Of a stretch of 64,000 bases of DNA, positions 31,485-45,365 are shown piece after piece. Where the stretch lies: NCBI GenBank assembly GCA_037127255.1, contig JBANSL010000012.1:21462615-21526614 (forward strand), in the 5' to 3' direction. The notes beneath the pieces are model-generated. The model was not told the DNA's origin, did not search any database, and saw only the letters and a list, made by a program, of their open reading frames with translations. Each line of letters opens with the position of its first letter. Position 1 is the first letter of the stretch. This stretch comes from Persicaria tinctoria (Eukaryota; Streptophyta; Magnoliopsida; Caryophyllales; Polygonaceae). The position numbers and the translations under genes are program-made.

Positions 31485-34409
31485 TGTAACGGCCCGGGAT
31501 TATGATTCCCAGGTTACGTTTCGAGGGATAAAACCCCCCGTTAGGACCTTGCGCCCCGAGTACAAGTTGAAGGTTTCAAAACCTACCTTAATGTTTCCAA
31601 GGGGGATTTCATACCCAAAATCGAAGGGATCGTTGGAATCCCCGGGGAAGTTCCCGGTACCTGTCGTAATCTAAGCGTGGAAATCAGAAATCATGCGACT
31701 AGCGGAAACAAGTATAATACAAAAGTGTGCCACGGCAGAGCCGGGTCAAAATGAAGTCTAAAGTGTAAATCCGAAAAAGTATAATCAGAGTCTGGTGAAG
31801 TCTATACTCCAGCGCTCACTCTCCGCCGACAAAATGACCCGCACAATAAGCAAACAGCACCGATAGGATGAACATAAATAATACCTAAAAAAATTGATAT
31901 GGGGCGGGATCAGATCGATGCCCACTTAACTCTGCATCCCAACCATAAGCACACATATACGCTATACCTAATAAAGATGCTCTAATGCAGTACGAAATTC
32001 AAACACACTAGCATGCTCCTAGTTCATAATAAGGTGCAGAATACTGTAAAGGGCCCAAGACAATGCCAAGTGGCATATCCCTCTCCTACCTCCACCCCTT
32101 CCGACAGGCGGAGACTGGCCAGCTCGTGAATGCATTCATTCATAATAGGGCGGCACGCATGCCTAACCCGCTCCACAATAAAGCCCGCAGGCATATCATA
32201 ATATAAGGAAGTACTCGATTGACTCAGGGTAACCGATGAGGCTGGGCTACCCTATGACCCTAGCAAAGACTCTAGTTACTTCACAGATAACGGCCGTTCT
32301 GTTTACATTCACATAGAGAAATAGGATGCTCAACGATCAATGCAACCTAGCATTGTACTACATGGCATGATGATCATGAATGCAACACCTAGTATATCAT
32401 GCACCTAAAGCAGGGAATAGCTCTATTCAATCTGAGTAAGCTCCGAAGAGACTTACCTGGTATCGCAGAACAGCAAAAGGCAATCAACCAGGCAATATGA
32501 AATCCGACACGTCACAGATGATCACCTAACAAGTATAAGCACATCAATGAGTCTATCTCTAAGGCACACAGGGCATATAATTATCACACACACAACTTCA
32601 CAACTTAACATAATAACCGTCACATCATCGTTTCCACAATATCAACTTTATCTCATAATCTATCATCTCAATATCTCACAACCATACTCAATATAATTCT
32701 CCAATTAACCAACTTAGGATAATTCCCATTTCATACTTAACCGATTTGCATGCCATCATTTCAAAACCTTACTTAACATTTAACCACAATAATAAATCAC
32801 CACAATATCGTATATTAAATCTCAAAACAACATTTTATATTTTAATCCCAATAGTTTACATAGTACTTCTAACATCACTTTATTTTAACATCTTTATAAA
32901 ATATTTATAAAAACCCAACAATATTTATTTAATCAAAACATCTTTTTAATTTACCAAACCAAACCCTTATTTTATAAAAATCTCCAAAACCGGCCCATAT
33001 GTTCTATATAACCCAAACCGAACCCATGTTTACATTAAACCAAACCGGCCCTTTATTTCAATGGAACCCAAAACCGAGCCCTGTTCCCTACTAACCCAAA
33101 TCTGAAGACCAGAAGAAATAGGCCCAACATGAGAAAGGCCCACAACACAAGCATTCTAATACCAACTCGGCCCATGAAGAAAAATTAGGCCCAAAAGCCT
33201 CTTCATTCCTTCTTTCAATTCAACGAGCTGGAGGTTTTTTTAACAAAAGATTGGGGCCCAGGTGACATGTAAAAAAAGAGGGGCCCAGGGGGTGAGGTGG
33301 CGCTGATGTGGCAAATGAAAAGGGGGTCCACAGCTCACCTCCTTTCTCCCATCTGCGTGAATGGAAAAAAAACAGAGGGAGTGGAGGCCGGCGGCGTTCG
33401 ACCGGAGAAGAAGAAGAAGAGGAGCGGGGAGGCTCGCCGGCGGCGGTGGAGCTGGGCTCCGGCCACCCGATCTCGCCGGCCAGCCCGACCCATACACACT
33501 CGGACATGAGAGGAAAGGGAGAAGGAGGAAGAAGGGGCTCACCGAGGGCCTTCGACGCTTCGTCGGAGTTCGTCGGGATTTCGATGGGCTCGCCAGGGTC
33601 GGAATCACTCAGCTCGGCCTAGGGAGGGAACAAGGAGAGTTAAAGCTCCTCTTTTATTGATTCTAGAGGTGGAATAAAAGAGAAACGGAGGAAGAAGAGC
33701 CCATTACCGGACTTCAAATCGGAGAGACGGGGAGGAGGAATGTTGGCCGCGTCGGCTGTTCGGGGGTGCTCCGAGATGCTGCTACTGTTGCTCGGCAAGC
33801 TAGGAGGGACGGGGGGGGGAGCTCGCTGCTCAGCGCACTCGGCGGGTGCCCGGAGATAGAGGGAGGTGGAGGCGAAGGTGCGTACGGTGGTGGCGCAGGG
33901 TGGAACTGGTGGTGAGGTGTGGAAAGAGGGGAGCTCGGCAGCCCTCCAAAAGAGAGAAAGGGATTGGTTCCTTGTGTTTGTGTGTTTGGATGGGAAGATG
34001 TGCTAAAGGTTCAAATTTGATGGATAACATTTTGGGTTTCCTTCACTGTAACCATTGGACAAAACATTGGAACCCCATTTGCATTCTAGGCAAGTCAACA
34101 AGGTAAGAAAAAGGTAAGAAAAAGAGTGTAGGGGTGTGTTGGGTTAATTTGGGAAAATTGAAAGAGATGGGGAAATTACAAAATTAAACTCAAATTGTAG
34201 AAACCAATGTTGAATTTGGATAAGAATGTGAGAAAAAGACGGAATTGAGGTCTCGAGTCGGAAATTTAAATCTCCGCCGATTGGTCGTTCAAAACCCGAA
34301 ATGAAAGACGGATTCGATCTTTAAATTAAAATTTGGCCGGAATTTGTTTTAAATTTATTTTGATTTTATTTTCCCAAAAATTAATATTTTAAAAATCCGA
34401 GCCTTTACA
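31485..34409 (-). repeat. T2 3' LTR, subfamily 2 (2.93 kb)
   Basis: + strand edges TGTAACGGCC and GCCTTTACA. The GC-rich segment at about 33220-33660 produces ORFs in four frames, which recur in the other LTR and are not genes. Confidence 0.88.
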
Positions 34410-34423
34410 TCATCCACCTCTAA
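34410..34423 (-). other. T2 polypurine tract
   Basis: The minus strand reads TTAGAGGTGGATGA directly before the LTR start, identical to the tract of the autonomous copy at 57713-57726. Confidence 0.8.
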
Positions 34424-37400
34424 AAATAAGTCTCGTCCCCGAGACTAAAATCGTTCTAAAGTAGGGGATGAAGTTGAAATTGGCGAGTCCAAGGATCACG
34501 TCATCGATCCCGTAAGTACCTCATAAGTGCCCCCATGAGACCTCACAGTACCGTCGTCATGATCATAATACCCCCAATCGGTCGTAGTAAGGATGCGGTA
34601 GGGGCCCCTACCACATCCCCACTCCGACTCCTCGGGCATACCATAACTCGAAAACCATCATGACATCCCCGCTAGGTCTTAGCAAGTGATCTACAGGTGC
34701 CCCCATACATGCTTGTATCCACTTCGTGGGGCGTCATAATGAAAACTCGGGTTGGAATAGTTTTCTCAAAATCCATGTTCCTTCTCAAATCACCGTTTGA
34801 AATTCCTTAAATTCGACATTAAACAAGGCATTCCCAACTTCCCAATCATTCTAACATCCACCTCTAAAGGCTACTCCCGTATTTCTTTCCTAGGTTCAAA
34901 GTTAGAATCACATTTCATCAATTCAGTTCTAGCATCCTAGCAATTCCAGTTCACGACATCATATAACATATAACAATCGTATAACATAACAATCGTATCA
35001 CGCATTCATAAACAGATCATACTTATCTTAGGGTAGTCACATGCCATAAGTGATCTAGCATAGCGTCGTACATAGTAGAATTCGTCATATCATCCCACAG
35101 AAGTTGCACATCATATTAGTCAAATAGCACATTATACTTACGCTAACTATCAAGCATCATCACATTAGAGGCAAACAAGTACTTCTACACACTAGCATTT
35201 CATCAAGTTCAGGGAATAACTATTGTTAGTATTATCAGCTTTACTATTGTCTATGGCAATATATCAAGGGATGAACATCGTCTAAGCATAGGAATCGCAC
35301 AACATCCAGTCCCAAGTAAAGCATACAACATTTCTAGCCTCTTAACTATCCATCATTCAGGGTCTACATCTCAAGCCAATTACTAAATACCCAAACTCTT
35401 ATGCTATCAAGCCATCTAAGGATCAATCTACTTCAATGACCAATCTCAAGTCCTACCTTTCACTCAACCATCTAAATCATACCTCGGAGTTCCCAATCAC
35501 ACAATTTCCTAATTCCGACAAGCTTAACAACTCGACCGACTACCAATGCTCTCTATAAGCGCGCACATCCTCGTCCTAGGGGGGTCCTTGATTAGTCCTA
35601 TCTATACCTTCTAAGAGAAGTCCCAAGTCATATACTGAACCGCTCTCACGATCAATCTAGACGCTTATCAACAATCTCGCTAACTCTTCCTAGGCTCTCA
35701 AGACTCCGCCTGATCATCATCTCCCAAAGGGACATCTCAACTCACCTTGCTAAACTGATCATACTCCCCCTACCACTAACCACTCTCACTAACCATCCAC
35801 CTCTAAGAACCTAACTCATATCGACCATCTCATACCTGACACTCCCATCCAATCCTCGACATTACCAGCAGGGTTCACTTCCTAAGCCACCCTCATACCC
35901 CAATCAGCACAAGCATCCTACCTTGCTAGAATCCACTAATCCTCCTACTCTCGACAACTCTAACGCAGAAAACCAATCTAGCACTACTCCCAACCCCGAA
36001 TCACCAAGTCCCTCATTACCAGCGCCTATCCTTAAAGACCAACCACTGATTCTACCTAATCATCCCATTCTTAATCTCACGAAAACGGAACCAATCAGAA
36101 CTACTCAAGCCGACCTGCTCTAGATCATCTTCTCAGCATATTCCCAAATTTCTCATTCCAAATCTTACTAAACCTTAACCATTCGAAATCCTCAGGTCGC
36201 CCTACTCCAGTTCTTCATCCCTTCATATTCCTAAATTGCATCCAGCTCCCACTTCTTAACCATGACACCTTACCGTCCAAAGCCCTTTTTACCGATCATC
36301 ATTTCCGTAGGATCCCTAAATCGTCCTCATCCGAATTTCCCAAGTACCGCCATTTCGCCAACCTCTAAAATCCTTAACCCTCTAACGTTTCCAATACATT
36401 CCGCTCTGCCCAGTTCTCAATTCTAAGCTTTGAATCTCTCTATCTCAACCTCAAGCCCACAGTCTTATTAGAAATCTTAACGACATGTCGACATCCTTGC
36501 CTAGCTACCAACCTTTCCTCGAAGGCACATCTCATATCCTCAAACACCTCCATAGTCAAAACAATTTACACACATTAATCTCGATTCCTCCCTTATACTA
36601 GAATCCTAAAACATCACATCTAGAAATCATTCCATCATGAATCCTCCAAGCATTACCAGTCCTATCTAAGCACCCCAAATACTCATCACCCGTACAACCT
36701 CATATGAACAACCTAATGTCCAAAATCGATGATTTCCCAAGAAACTTATACCACTCTTCCTTAGCAGTTCCTCAATCTCATCTTGTACCAAAACCCACTC
36801 CCATTCACCGCTCATAGAACCTAGCCCCCAATTCTACGATTCCTTAAACATTTCGTAACCGATCATCCTCAACGCTGCCCACGATTCGCTCCCAGACTAT
36901 CCAGGTACTCTCTCTTGGCACTCTAACCCGCCTATCAACACATCCCCACAAGAATTCTTCCGATCCACTCTTAGCTCACTCATCCACCTCTAGAACTACA
37001 CTAACCACCTATACTTGCACCCACTACCTACCGACACTTCTATCTAGGACCTCTTCCTCGAAATCTCACCATTTTAACTCCACTCTTCACCTAAGACCTA
37101 CCTGGAAGCTCAAATATACTCACTGAACACTATCTCCGACAAGTCATAACTCACTCGACTCTACCCAAGCTAACACATCCTTCATGCACTCCATCTCGCA
37201 CAACCAATGACCAACTCGAAGACCTCAATCTACCTACGATTTCCCGATCCGTCTCACCAAGGAATCACTCGAATCATACCCAAGAAGGAAACACCACCAC
37301 CTCTATAACTCATAACCGATTTACTAGCAGGTCAGTACACTTAAACATAAAGGCACATCATCATAGACACAAGTTAGTCATGCAATCATTCACTACCAGC

Positions 37401-39619
37401 TCAGCTTACCAGTCATCACACATCCATTTAGTTAGTTCCAAGCCTATCGCACGACACCAATTCCAATTCGCATAGGGGGGAACGTCATTTCTTGAGTGAT
37501 CTAGGAGGATTACGTCTGCAATCCTCCATCTTCAAAAGGCGTCTGTCCTTTGGTGACATCGATTCTAGGGTCCATGGGCCCACCACGCTTCCGTTGCACC
37601 ACTCTGATGCCATTCAATCGCTTGTTTTCTCTTACATGTCGATGTCCATCAAGGGGATCGCGAGGGGTTAGAAGTCACGGAGATAGGGGAGGGAAAGGGA
37701 GGACAACACAACTTCCTTAAGAAATCAGAGACAGACCAGGACTAGGGATGACGAGACTCAAGAGAAGATGCGGACCCGAGAGTTATAGCAATGCCCTTAA
37801 GGTATAATATGAAGTTACAAGTGCGACAAGCAAACACATGGCAATCACGAAATATCTCAATCATGGCATTGCACACTAGCATGTACCTATTAAAAGGAAT
37901 AGCATCATATGCACTCATAACATGCTCACATAATCAACTTTACATGCATGCAGAACATGCTAAAACTTCTCATCTCATGCACTAATCATGCTGGACATAT
38001 TAAGATCATGTATACACGAACTAACAATAGACATATGCAGCATAAGTTATATATGACATAACGAGCATTAAAGGATATTCTACATGTATGATTCATTACT
38101 CATTTTAAGTGTACACATAGGCAACTCAAAACAATGTGGGTTCAAGGTAAGCATGATAAGACGCACTCTAATAATCATGTAGGGGAATAGGGTGAAGTCA
38201 ATTGGGCATAGAAACTATCACAATCAAATAAAATCATGTACGTGTAATATGACAATTATGGCACATAATTGCATCATGGTCTTAGGAGATATATATCCTA
38301 CATGATACTACCAACACTCATTAAGCAAGGATATAGTCAACGAGGTTCAATTCGACCAACTTAACATGCTAAAGAATTCATCCCATATATTGATCATACA
38401 ATGAGGGTTGACCACACTATCATGGACCTAATTCATGGGAAGACAATAATCATGGAAATTCATACACGCGACACATATACTCATTCACAACTGCAATCAT
38501 GCAGATATCAGACAAGTCATGCTGAAATATATCAATGCATTATGTCATGCAATCACAAGGTGGGCTACTATCATAACGTGACAGAATTCTCCAAGAGAAA
38601 TCACTCACTCAACACCCCGGTTCCCCGTGGGACACTAGTATGACTCACTCGGTATGACACAAGGACATTCACGCTATTCCCGAGAGGTGAGGGTAGAACT
38701 CATGTTTAGACTCTCGTGGTAAGAAGACACAGTTGACCATTACAAGAATTGAGAAGGATAACTCCATAAGACAAATCACTTCTAACTCGGAATGGTTTCA
38801 TTGGTCATCCTCCCTAAAATACTCATGAATTCCCCATATCCGACACACCCCCGAAAGTAGCTAGTTGGCCGACCCAAATGTTCCCATGGAAGACACCAAC
38901 CTCATGTACAAGACTCGATAGAACCATAGATGGTGGGATATCAAGCAGGAGTCGAAACGGGGAGAGCGGACGCTCCTCGACCCTTGCTAACATGCCTAAA
39001 TGGTTTGGTGGGACGGATGACGGAGTCAGGATCTTCAAAGGGTTTGAATTAGGGAAGAGCTATTCCAACAAGACAAGAATTTCGACTACATAAGGACAAG
39101 GTTTCCTCCCGCTATCTCATTTGCACAGTTATTCAACACAGGCATACTGATTAGTTCACTATCCTAAGCACAATAACACTCAGCACAAAAGCAATCAACG
39201 AGATTAGTATGACCCTCTTCGTGGAGAATCGCCCTCGGGCCGAATCGAATTTAAGACATAAAAGCACAGAGACGATCTATGCCGCCCTTCGGGGGGCGGC
39301 TAACCAGAGGGGCGATTACCTCATGGTCTCCTAACCCATTGCACTCCAACCCTCAAGTTCCTTGGAGTCTTCGTAACCCATCTGTAAAAGAAATCTAATG
39401 TTTGCCTACCTTCCCCGAATTCTACATCCATAAGGGATGTCTATCGCATAGTCTCTACCCCACGAGATTGCCATTCATAATTGATTAATCTATGCTTAGG
39501 TCCAATTAAATTCATTTTGCCCCTTGAAAACAATTTGAAAACCACTTGAAAGTAACTTGAAAACCTTGGGCCATTTTCAAAACCACTTCAACCTATCATA
39601 CTCGGATTGCAAAACCTCA

Positions 39620-39631
39620 GCTCTGATACCC
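39620..39631 (-). other. T2 primer-binding site (one mismatch)
   Basis: The minus strand reads GGGTATCAGAGC where the autonomous copy has TGGTATCAGAGC. Confidence 0.75.
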
Positions 39632-39634
39632 CTT

Positions 39635-41712
39635 TGTAACGGCCCGGGATTATGATTCCCAGGTTACGTTTCGAGGGATAAAACCCCCCGTTAGGACCTT
39701 GCGCCCCGAGTACAGGTTGAAGGTTTCAAAACCTACCTTAATGTTTCCAAGGGGGATTTCATACCCAAAATCGAAGGGATCGTTGGAATCCCCGGGGAAG
39801 TTCCCGGTACCTGTCGTAATCTAAGCGTGAAAATCAGAAATCATGCGACTAGCGGAAACAAGTATAATACAAAAGTGTGCCACGGCAGAGCCGGGTCAAA
39901 ACGGAGTCTAAAGTGTAAATCCGAAAAAAGTATAATTAGAGTCTGGTGAAGTCTATACTCCAGCGCTCACTCTCCGCCGACAAAATGACCCGCACAATAA
40001 GAAAACAGCACCGATAGGATGAACATAAATAATACCTAAAAAAATTGATATGGGGCGGGATCAGATCGATGCCCACTTAACTCTGCATCCCAACCATAAG
40101 CACACATATACGCTATACCTAATAAAGATGCGCTAATGCAGTACGAAATTCAAACACACTAGCATGCTCCTAGTTCATAATAATGTGCAGAATACTGTAA
40201 AGGGCCCAAAACAATGCCAAGTGGCATATCCCTCTCCTACCTCCACCCCTTCCGACAGGCGGAGACTGGCCAGCTCGTGAATGCATTCATTCATAATAGG
40301 GCGGCACGCATGCCTAACCCGCTCCACAATAAAGCCCGCAGGCATATCATAATATAAGGAAGTATTCGATTGACTCAGGGTAACCGATGAGGCTGGGCTA
40401 CCCTATGAGAAAGGCCAAAACCGAGCCCTGTTCCCTATTAACCCAAATCTGAAGACCAGAAGAAATAGGCCCAACATGAGAAAGGCCCACAACACAAGCA
40501 TTCTAATACCAACTCGGCCCATGAAGAAACATTAGGCCCAAAAGCCTCTTCATTCCTTCTTTCAATTCAACGAGCTGGAGGTTTTTTTAACAAAAGATTG
40601 GGGCCCAGGTGACATGTAAAAAAAGAGGGGCCCAGGGGGTGAGGTGGCGCTGATGTGGCAAATGAAAAGGGGGGTCCACAGCTCACCTCCTTTCTCCCAT
40701 CTGCGTGAATGGAAAAAAAACAGAGGGAGTGGAGGCCGGCGGCGTTCGACCGGAGAAGAAGAAGAAGAGGAGCGGGGAGGCTCGCCGGCGGCGGTGGAGC
40801 TGGGCTCCGGCCACCCGATCTCGCCGGCCACCCCGACCCATACACACTCGGACATGAGAGGAAAGGGAGAAGGAGGAAGAAGGGGCTCACCGAGGGCCTT
40901 CGACGCTTCGTCGGAGTTCGTCGGGATTTCGATGGGCTCGCCAGGGTCGGAATCACTCAGCTCGGCCTAGGGAGGGAACAAGGAGAGTTAAAGCTCCTCT
41001 TTTATTGATTCTAGAGGTGGAATAAAAGAGAAACGGAGGAAGAAGAGCCCATTACCGGACTTCAAATCGGAGAGACGGGGAGGAGGAATGTTGGCCGCGT
41101 CGGCTGTTCGGGGGTGCTCCGAGATGCTGCTACTGTTGTTGCTCGGCAAGCTAGGAGGGACGGGGGGGGGGGAGCTCGCTGCTCAGCGCACTCGGCGGGT
41201 GCCCGGAGATAGAGGGAGGTGGAGGCGAAGGTGCGTACGGTGGTGGCGCAGGGTGGAACTGGTGGTGAGGTGTGGAAAGAGGGGAGCTCGGCAGCCCTCC
41301 AAAAGAGAGAAAGGGATTGGTTCCTTGTGTTTGTGTGTTTGGATGGGAAGATGTGCTAAAGGTTCAAATTTGATGGATAACATTTTGGGTTTCCTTCACT
41401 GTAACCATTGGACAAAACATTGGAACCCCATTTGCATTCTAGGCAAGTCAACAAGGTAAGAAAAAGGTAAGAAAAAGAGTGTAGGGGTGTGTTGGGTTAA
41501 TTTGGGAAAATTGAAAGTGATGGGGAAATTACAAAATTAAACTCAAATTGTAGAAACCAATGTTGAATTTGGATAAGAATGTGAGAAAAAGACGGAATTG
41601 AGGTCTCGAGTCGGAAATTTAAATCTCCGCCGATTGGTCGTTCAAAATCCGAAATGAAAGACGGATTCGATCTTTAAATTAAAATTTGGCCGGAATTTGT
41701 TTTAAATTTATT
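39635..41712 (-). repeat. T2 5' LTR with internal deletion and truncated outer end
   Basis: Colinear with 31485-34409 except for a deletion of about 0.8 kb at 40405-40416 and loss of the last about 50 bases at 41712, where Helitron-unit sequence (AAAAAAAAGGGAACGG) begins abruptly. Confidence 0.85.
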
Positions 41713-42231
41713 AAAAAAAAGGGAACGGATTCAAATCATATTTAAAATAGGAAACAAATACTTTAAAGTTTCCATAATAATATTAACCAATAAGAAAAGC
41801 TCATTTGAATAAAAAAATCAACTTTAATTGTGAGCGTGACACGTCAGCAAAATGCTAGCGGAATTAGTAATATTAATAGAAGATTATTATTATTATTATT
41901 AATTAATCGATTTTTATTTTGACATTTGAAATAATTGTCTAGATATTTTTAATACGATTGTGATGAATATAATATAGGAAACAAATATTTAAACTTCCCT
42001 TAATAACATCAATTAATAACATCAATTAAAGTTGATTAAAAAATTAAACTTTAATTTACAGAGCAACACGTCAGCAAAATGCTAGCAGAATTAGTAATAT
42101 TAATAGATAGATTGATAGATTAATAGATAGATAGATATATTGCAATCCGAAAAAAAAATGGAAATATGTCTCAATATTTAAGACAATATATCCGAAAATT
42201 AAAAAAAAGGGAACGGATTTAAATCATATTT
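41713..42231 (-). repeat. Helitron 5'-end tandem units
   Basis: Continuation of the array broken by T2. Two unit boundaries with TAATATTAATAGA and (GATA)n. Interrupted at 42231 by a solo LTR. Confidence 0.75.
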
Positions 42232-45227
42232 TGTAACGGCCCAGAATTATAATTTCTGGGTTACGTTTCAAGGGATAAAAACCCTTGTTCGGATCTTGCA
42301 ATCCAGGTACGGGTCGAGGTTTCAAACTCATTTCAAAGGTCAGTAATAAAGAGGGATTTCAAACCCTAAAGTATCGTAGGGCCGTTGGGTACCCTTAACC
42401 TGTCCTAAGACTATGTCGCGGAAACCATTTCAAACGGAAGTAAGCGGAAGTAAAGTACAGATACACGTGCCACGGCGGAGCCGGGTCAAAACGGAGTCAA
42501 AAGTATAAATCCAAAACAATATAATCAGAGTCTGGTGAAGTTTATAACTCCAGCGCTCACTTTCCGCCGACAAAATGACCCGCGCAATAAGCAAACAGCA
42601 CCGATAGGATGAACATAAGTAATTCCTAAAAAAATTGATTTGGAGCGGGATCAGATCGATGCCCACTTAACTCTGCATCCCAACCATAAGCACACATATA
42701 CGCTATACCTAATAAAGATGCTCTAATGCAGTACGAGATTCAAACACACTAGCATGCTCCTAGTTCATAATAATGTGCAGAAATACTGTAAAGGGCCCAA
42801 GACAATGCCAAGTGGCATATCCCTCTCCTACCTCCACCCCTTCCGACAGGCGGAGACTGGCCAGCTCGTGAATGCATTCATTCATAATAGGGCGGCACGC
42901 ATGCCTAACCCGCTCCACAATAAAGCCCGCAGGCATATCATAATATAAGGAAGTACTCGATTGACACAGGGTACCCGATGAGGCTGGGCTACCCTATGAC
43001 CCTAGCAAAGACTCTAGGACTATCACAGATAACGGCCGTTCTGTTTACATACAGATAGAGAAATAGAATGCTCAACGATCAATGCAACCTAGCATGGTAC
43101 TACATGGCATGCTGATCATGAATGCAACACCTAGTATATCATGCACTTAAAGCAGGGAATAGCTCTATTCAATCTGAGTAAGCTCCGAAGAGACTTACCT
43201 GAAGATGCAGAACAGCAAGATAACACAAGCAAGGGCCCAAATGCAAGTCCAAAGCAATCCAATCGCAATACACACCTATCATCAAGCCATTACCATAAGC
43301 TACTGACTAACAATCGTACACACATGACCCAAATTCTCAATCATTCTCAAAACCCGATCGATAGCAAAACCGGTTGCCAAAACCTTTCCGATATGATCAA
43401 CATCGACCAAAATGTTTGTTCCAATCAAGCTCGTTGATAAAATCATACCAACTATATTTTCCAACTCCTCAATCTCAAATTAAGTCAACTTATATTCAAA
43501 ACAATTCTCAAATCTTGTCTGGCCAAAATTCCTGTATAAACATTAAATCTTAATCAACTTACAAATTCATACCATCAAAATAATTCCGACAATTTTATTT
43601 CAAAACCTAAAACCCTTTAAATAGTTTACCAGATTGTATTAGCTAAAAAAATACAACAAACCACTTTTACAAATTAACAACCATAGGTCACCTCAAAATT
43701 TCCAAGATCAAATATTTACTCATAATATATCACATATGTAAATAACATGACATATAAATATATAACCTATCATGAAAATATAACAATAACATATAAAACA
43801 CAATCCCCAGCCCAAGAATAGAGCCCACGAGCCCAACCCGAAATATGAAGGAAGAGGAGGCAGATCCGGCCCGCAAAAGTGAAAGAAAGGAAGGGATCCG
43901 GATCTGAGATCCAGGCCCAAGAATTAGGCCCAACCCATCAGGTTATTTTTTTGGAAAGAACCGAACCGGTCCAAATTTATTTTAAGGGTGAACCGGACCG
44001 AGATTAAATAAAAGAAAGAGCATGAACCCTCCTTCAACCTAATCCAGCGCTCTGTTCGACGGAGACGGAAAGAAAAGAGGAGAGAAGAGGAGCTCTCGGC
44101 GGTGGCGCCCAGCTCCGATTCCGATCAAGACGCAGTCACCCATACCCACAAACACATAGATCCGGAAGACAAACAAGAAAGGGGAGAGGGGCGAGGGCTC
44201 ACCGAATGGTCTTCGGTCTCGCCGGAAACTCGTCGGGGAGTCGATTCGGCTTCGTCGATGCTCGATTGGGGCTCGCCGGAGTCTCGGGGGGAGGTTTCTC
44301 AGACCTGGGTCGAACATTCGGTCAAGAAAGGTGGAACCTTTGAGTTTTTGAGGGAGAAAGAGGAAGGGAACCCTTACCGGCGTTTTTCAGAAGGGAACAG
44401 GAGAAGAGGAGAGGGATGGCGGCGCCGGCAGTGCTCCGGGGGCTGCGCTTCTCCGTCTTCCGGCTTCTGGGAACGCAGGAGGAATGAGGGAGCAGATTCA
44501 CATTGATTCGAAATGAAAATGAAGCTTTCCAACAAAACAGAGTGAAATGGAGCTCCTTCGGTTGCGCCGGTGGCTCCGGCGACGTACAAGAGCAAGAAGG
44601 TGATGGCGATTGAGGGTGTTCTGCTAACGACGACCGACGAGGAGGGCGTAGGTGGTGGCTGGTGGCTGATTGTCCAATGTAAGGGATAAAGGAGGAAGCT
44701 TTTGAGGTTCTGCAAACCAGTGTACAAGAAAGGAAGAGAGGGGGTACCTTTTGTGGGTTTAGAAATGAAAATGAGAATCATATGGATTTTGAAGCAAAAA
44801 GGCAGAGGGAGGCTATGTAATCAGACAAAATTAATTAAGGGTCTGCAGAAGGCGTGGGAGGTGTTTGGCTCAGTTGCTACTGTTGGCAAGGAGGGAGAGA
44901 GAAGAAGTTGAAATCGGACATGTGAAGAGGAAAGGAACAAAATTACGTGGTCCCCCAAAAGTCAAATTGAATTACCCGGAAATACACATTGAATCGACCT
45001 TATCCCGACTCAAAATTTTAAATTAAATCTCCAAAATCAAATTAATTAATCTGGTAAATTTCGCTCATATTTCAAAAATCTCAAGTCAAATTAGCGGAAT
45101 TGAGATCCGTCGGAAAAATCCGTTAACATCATGCCGGAATTCATTTTAAGAGATTTTAAATAACCCGATTTAAATTCATTTTTTTTTATTTGTTGAAATT
45201 TATTATTGAAAAATCCGGGCCTTTACA
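42232..45227 (-). repeat. Solo LTR of the Tekay family, subfamily 1, with TATTT target duplication
   Basis: Edges TGTAACGGCC … GCCTTTACA, no primer site or polypurine tract on either side. TATTT flanks both ends (42227-42231 and 45228-45232). Joining the flanks restores CAAATCATATTTAAAATAGG, the intact Helitron unit. Closest to the LTR at 15237-18299. Spurious ORFs come from GC-rich stretches at about 44040-44780. Confidence 0.92.
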
Positions 45228-45365
45228 TATTTAAAATAGGAAACAAATATTTTAAAGTTTCCATAATAATATTGACCAATAAGAAAAGCTCATTTAAATA
45301 AAAAAATCAACTTTAATTGTGAGCGTGACACGTCAGCAAAATGCTAGCAGAATTAGTAATATTAA
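45228..45365 (-). repeat. Helitron 5'-end unit, remainder
   Basis: Second half of the unit split by the solo LTR, ending GTAATATTAA immediately before the next Helitron's CTAG. Confidence 0.75.

Larger units (their letters stand above)
34410..39634. other. T2 interior: UTR-like ends and 4 kb of ORF-free, strand-asymmetric DNA
   Basis: 34410-about 35150 matches the autonomous element's 3' UTR (57713-58478). About 39160-39634 matches its leader (63340-63799), including TAAGACATA…AAGCACAGAGACGATCTATG. Between them no coding ORF exists. The + strand from about 34900 to 37300 is rich in C, A and T and poor in G. From about 37300 it matches the T1 interior. Confidence 0.7.
31485..41712 (-). mobile_element. 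Tekay-family LARD (T2): two LTRs, no coding region
   Basis: 3' LTR 31485-34409, PPT, interior 34410-39634, PBS, 5' LTR 39635-41712 (truncated). Both LTRs are closely similar. Interior ends match the autonomous element's untranslated regions, but the coding part is replaced by about 4 kb of ORF-free sequence. The right end, with about 50 bases of LTR and adjoining Helitron-unit sequence, has been deleted, so the target duplication (ATATT on the left) cannot be confirmed. Confidence 0.85.

Noticed and set aside
33220..33660. Overlapping ORFs on both strands (Arg/Pro/Ser-rich), repeated at 40562-41008
   Set aside because: They lie in the GC-rich part of Tekay-family LTRs, exist in four frames at once and recur only because the LTR is repeated.
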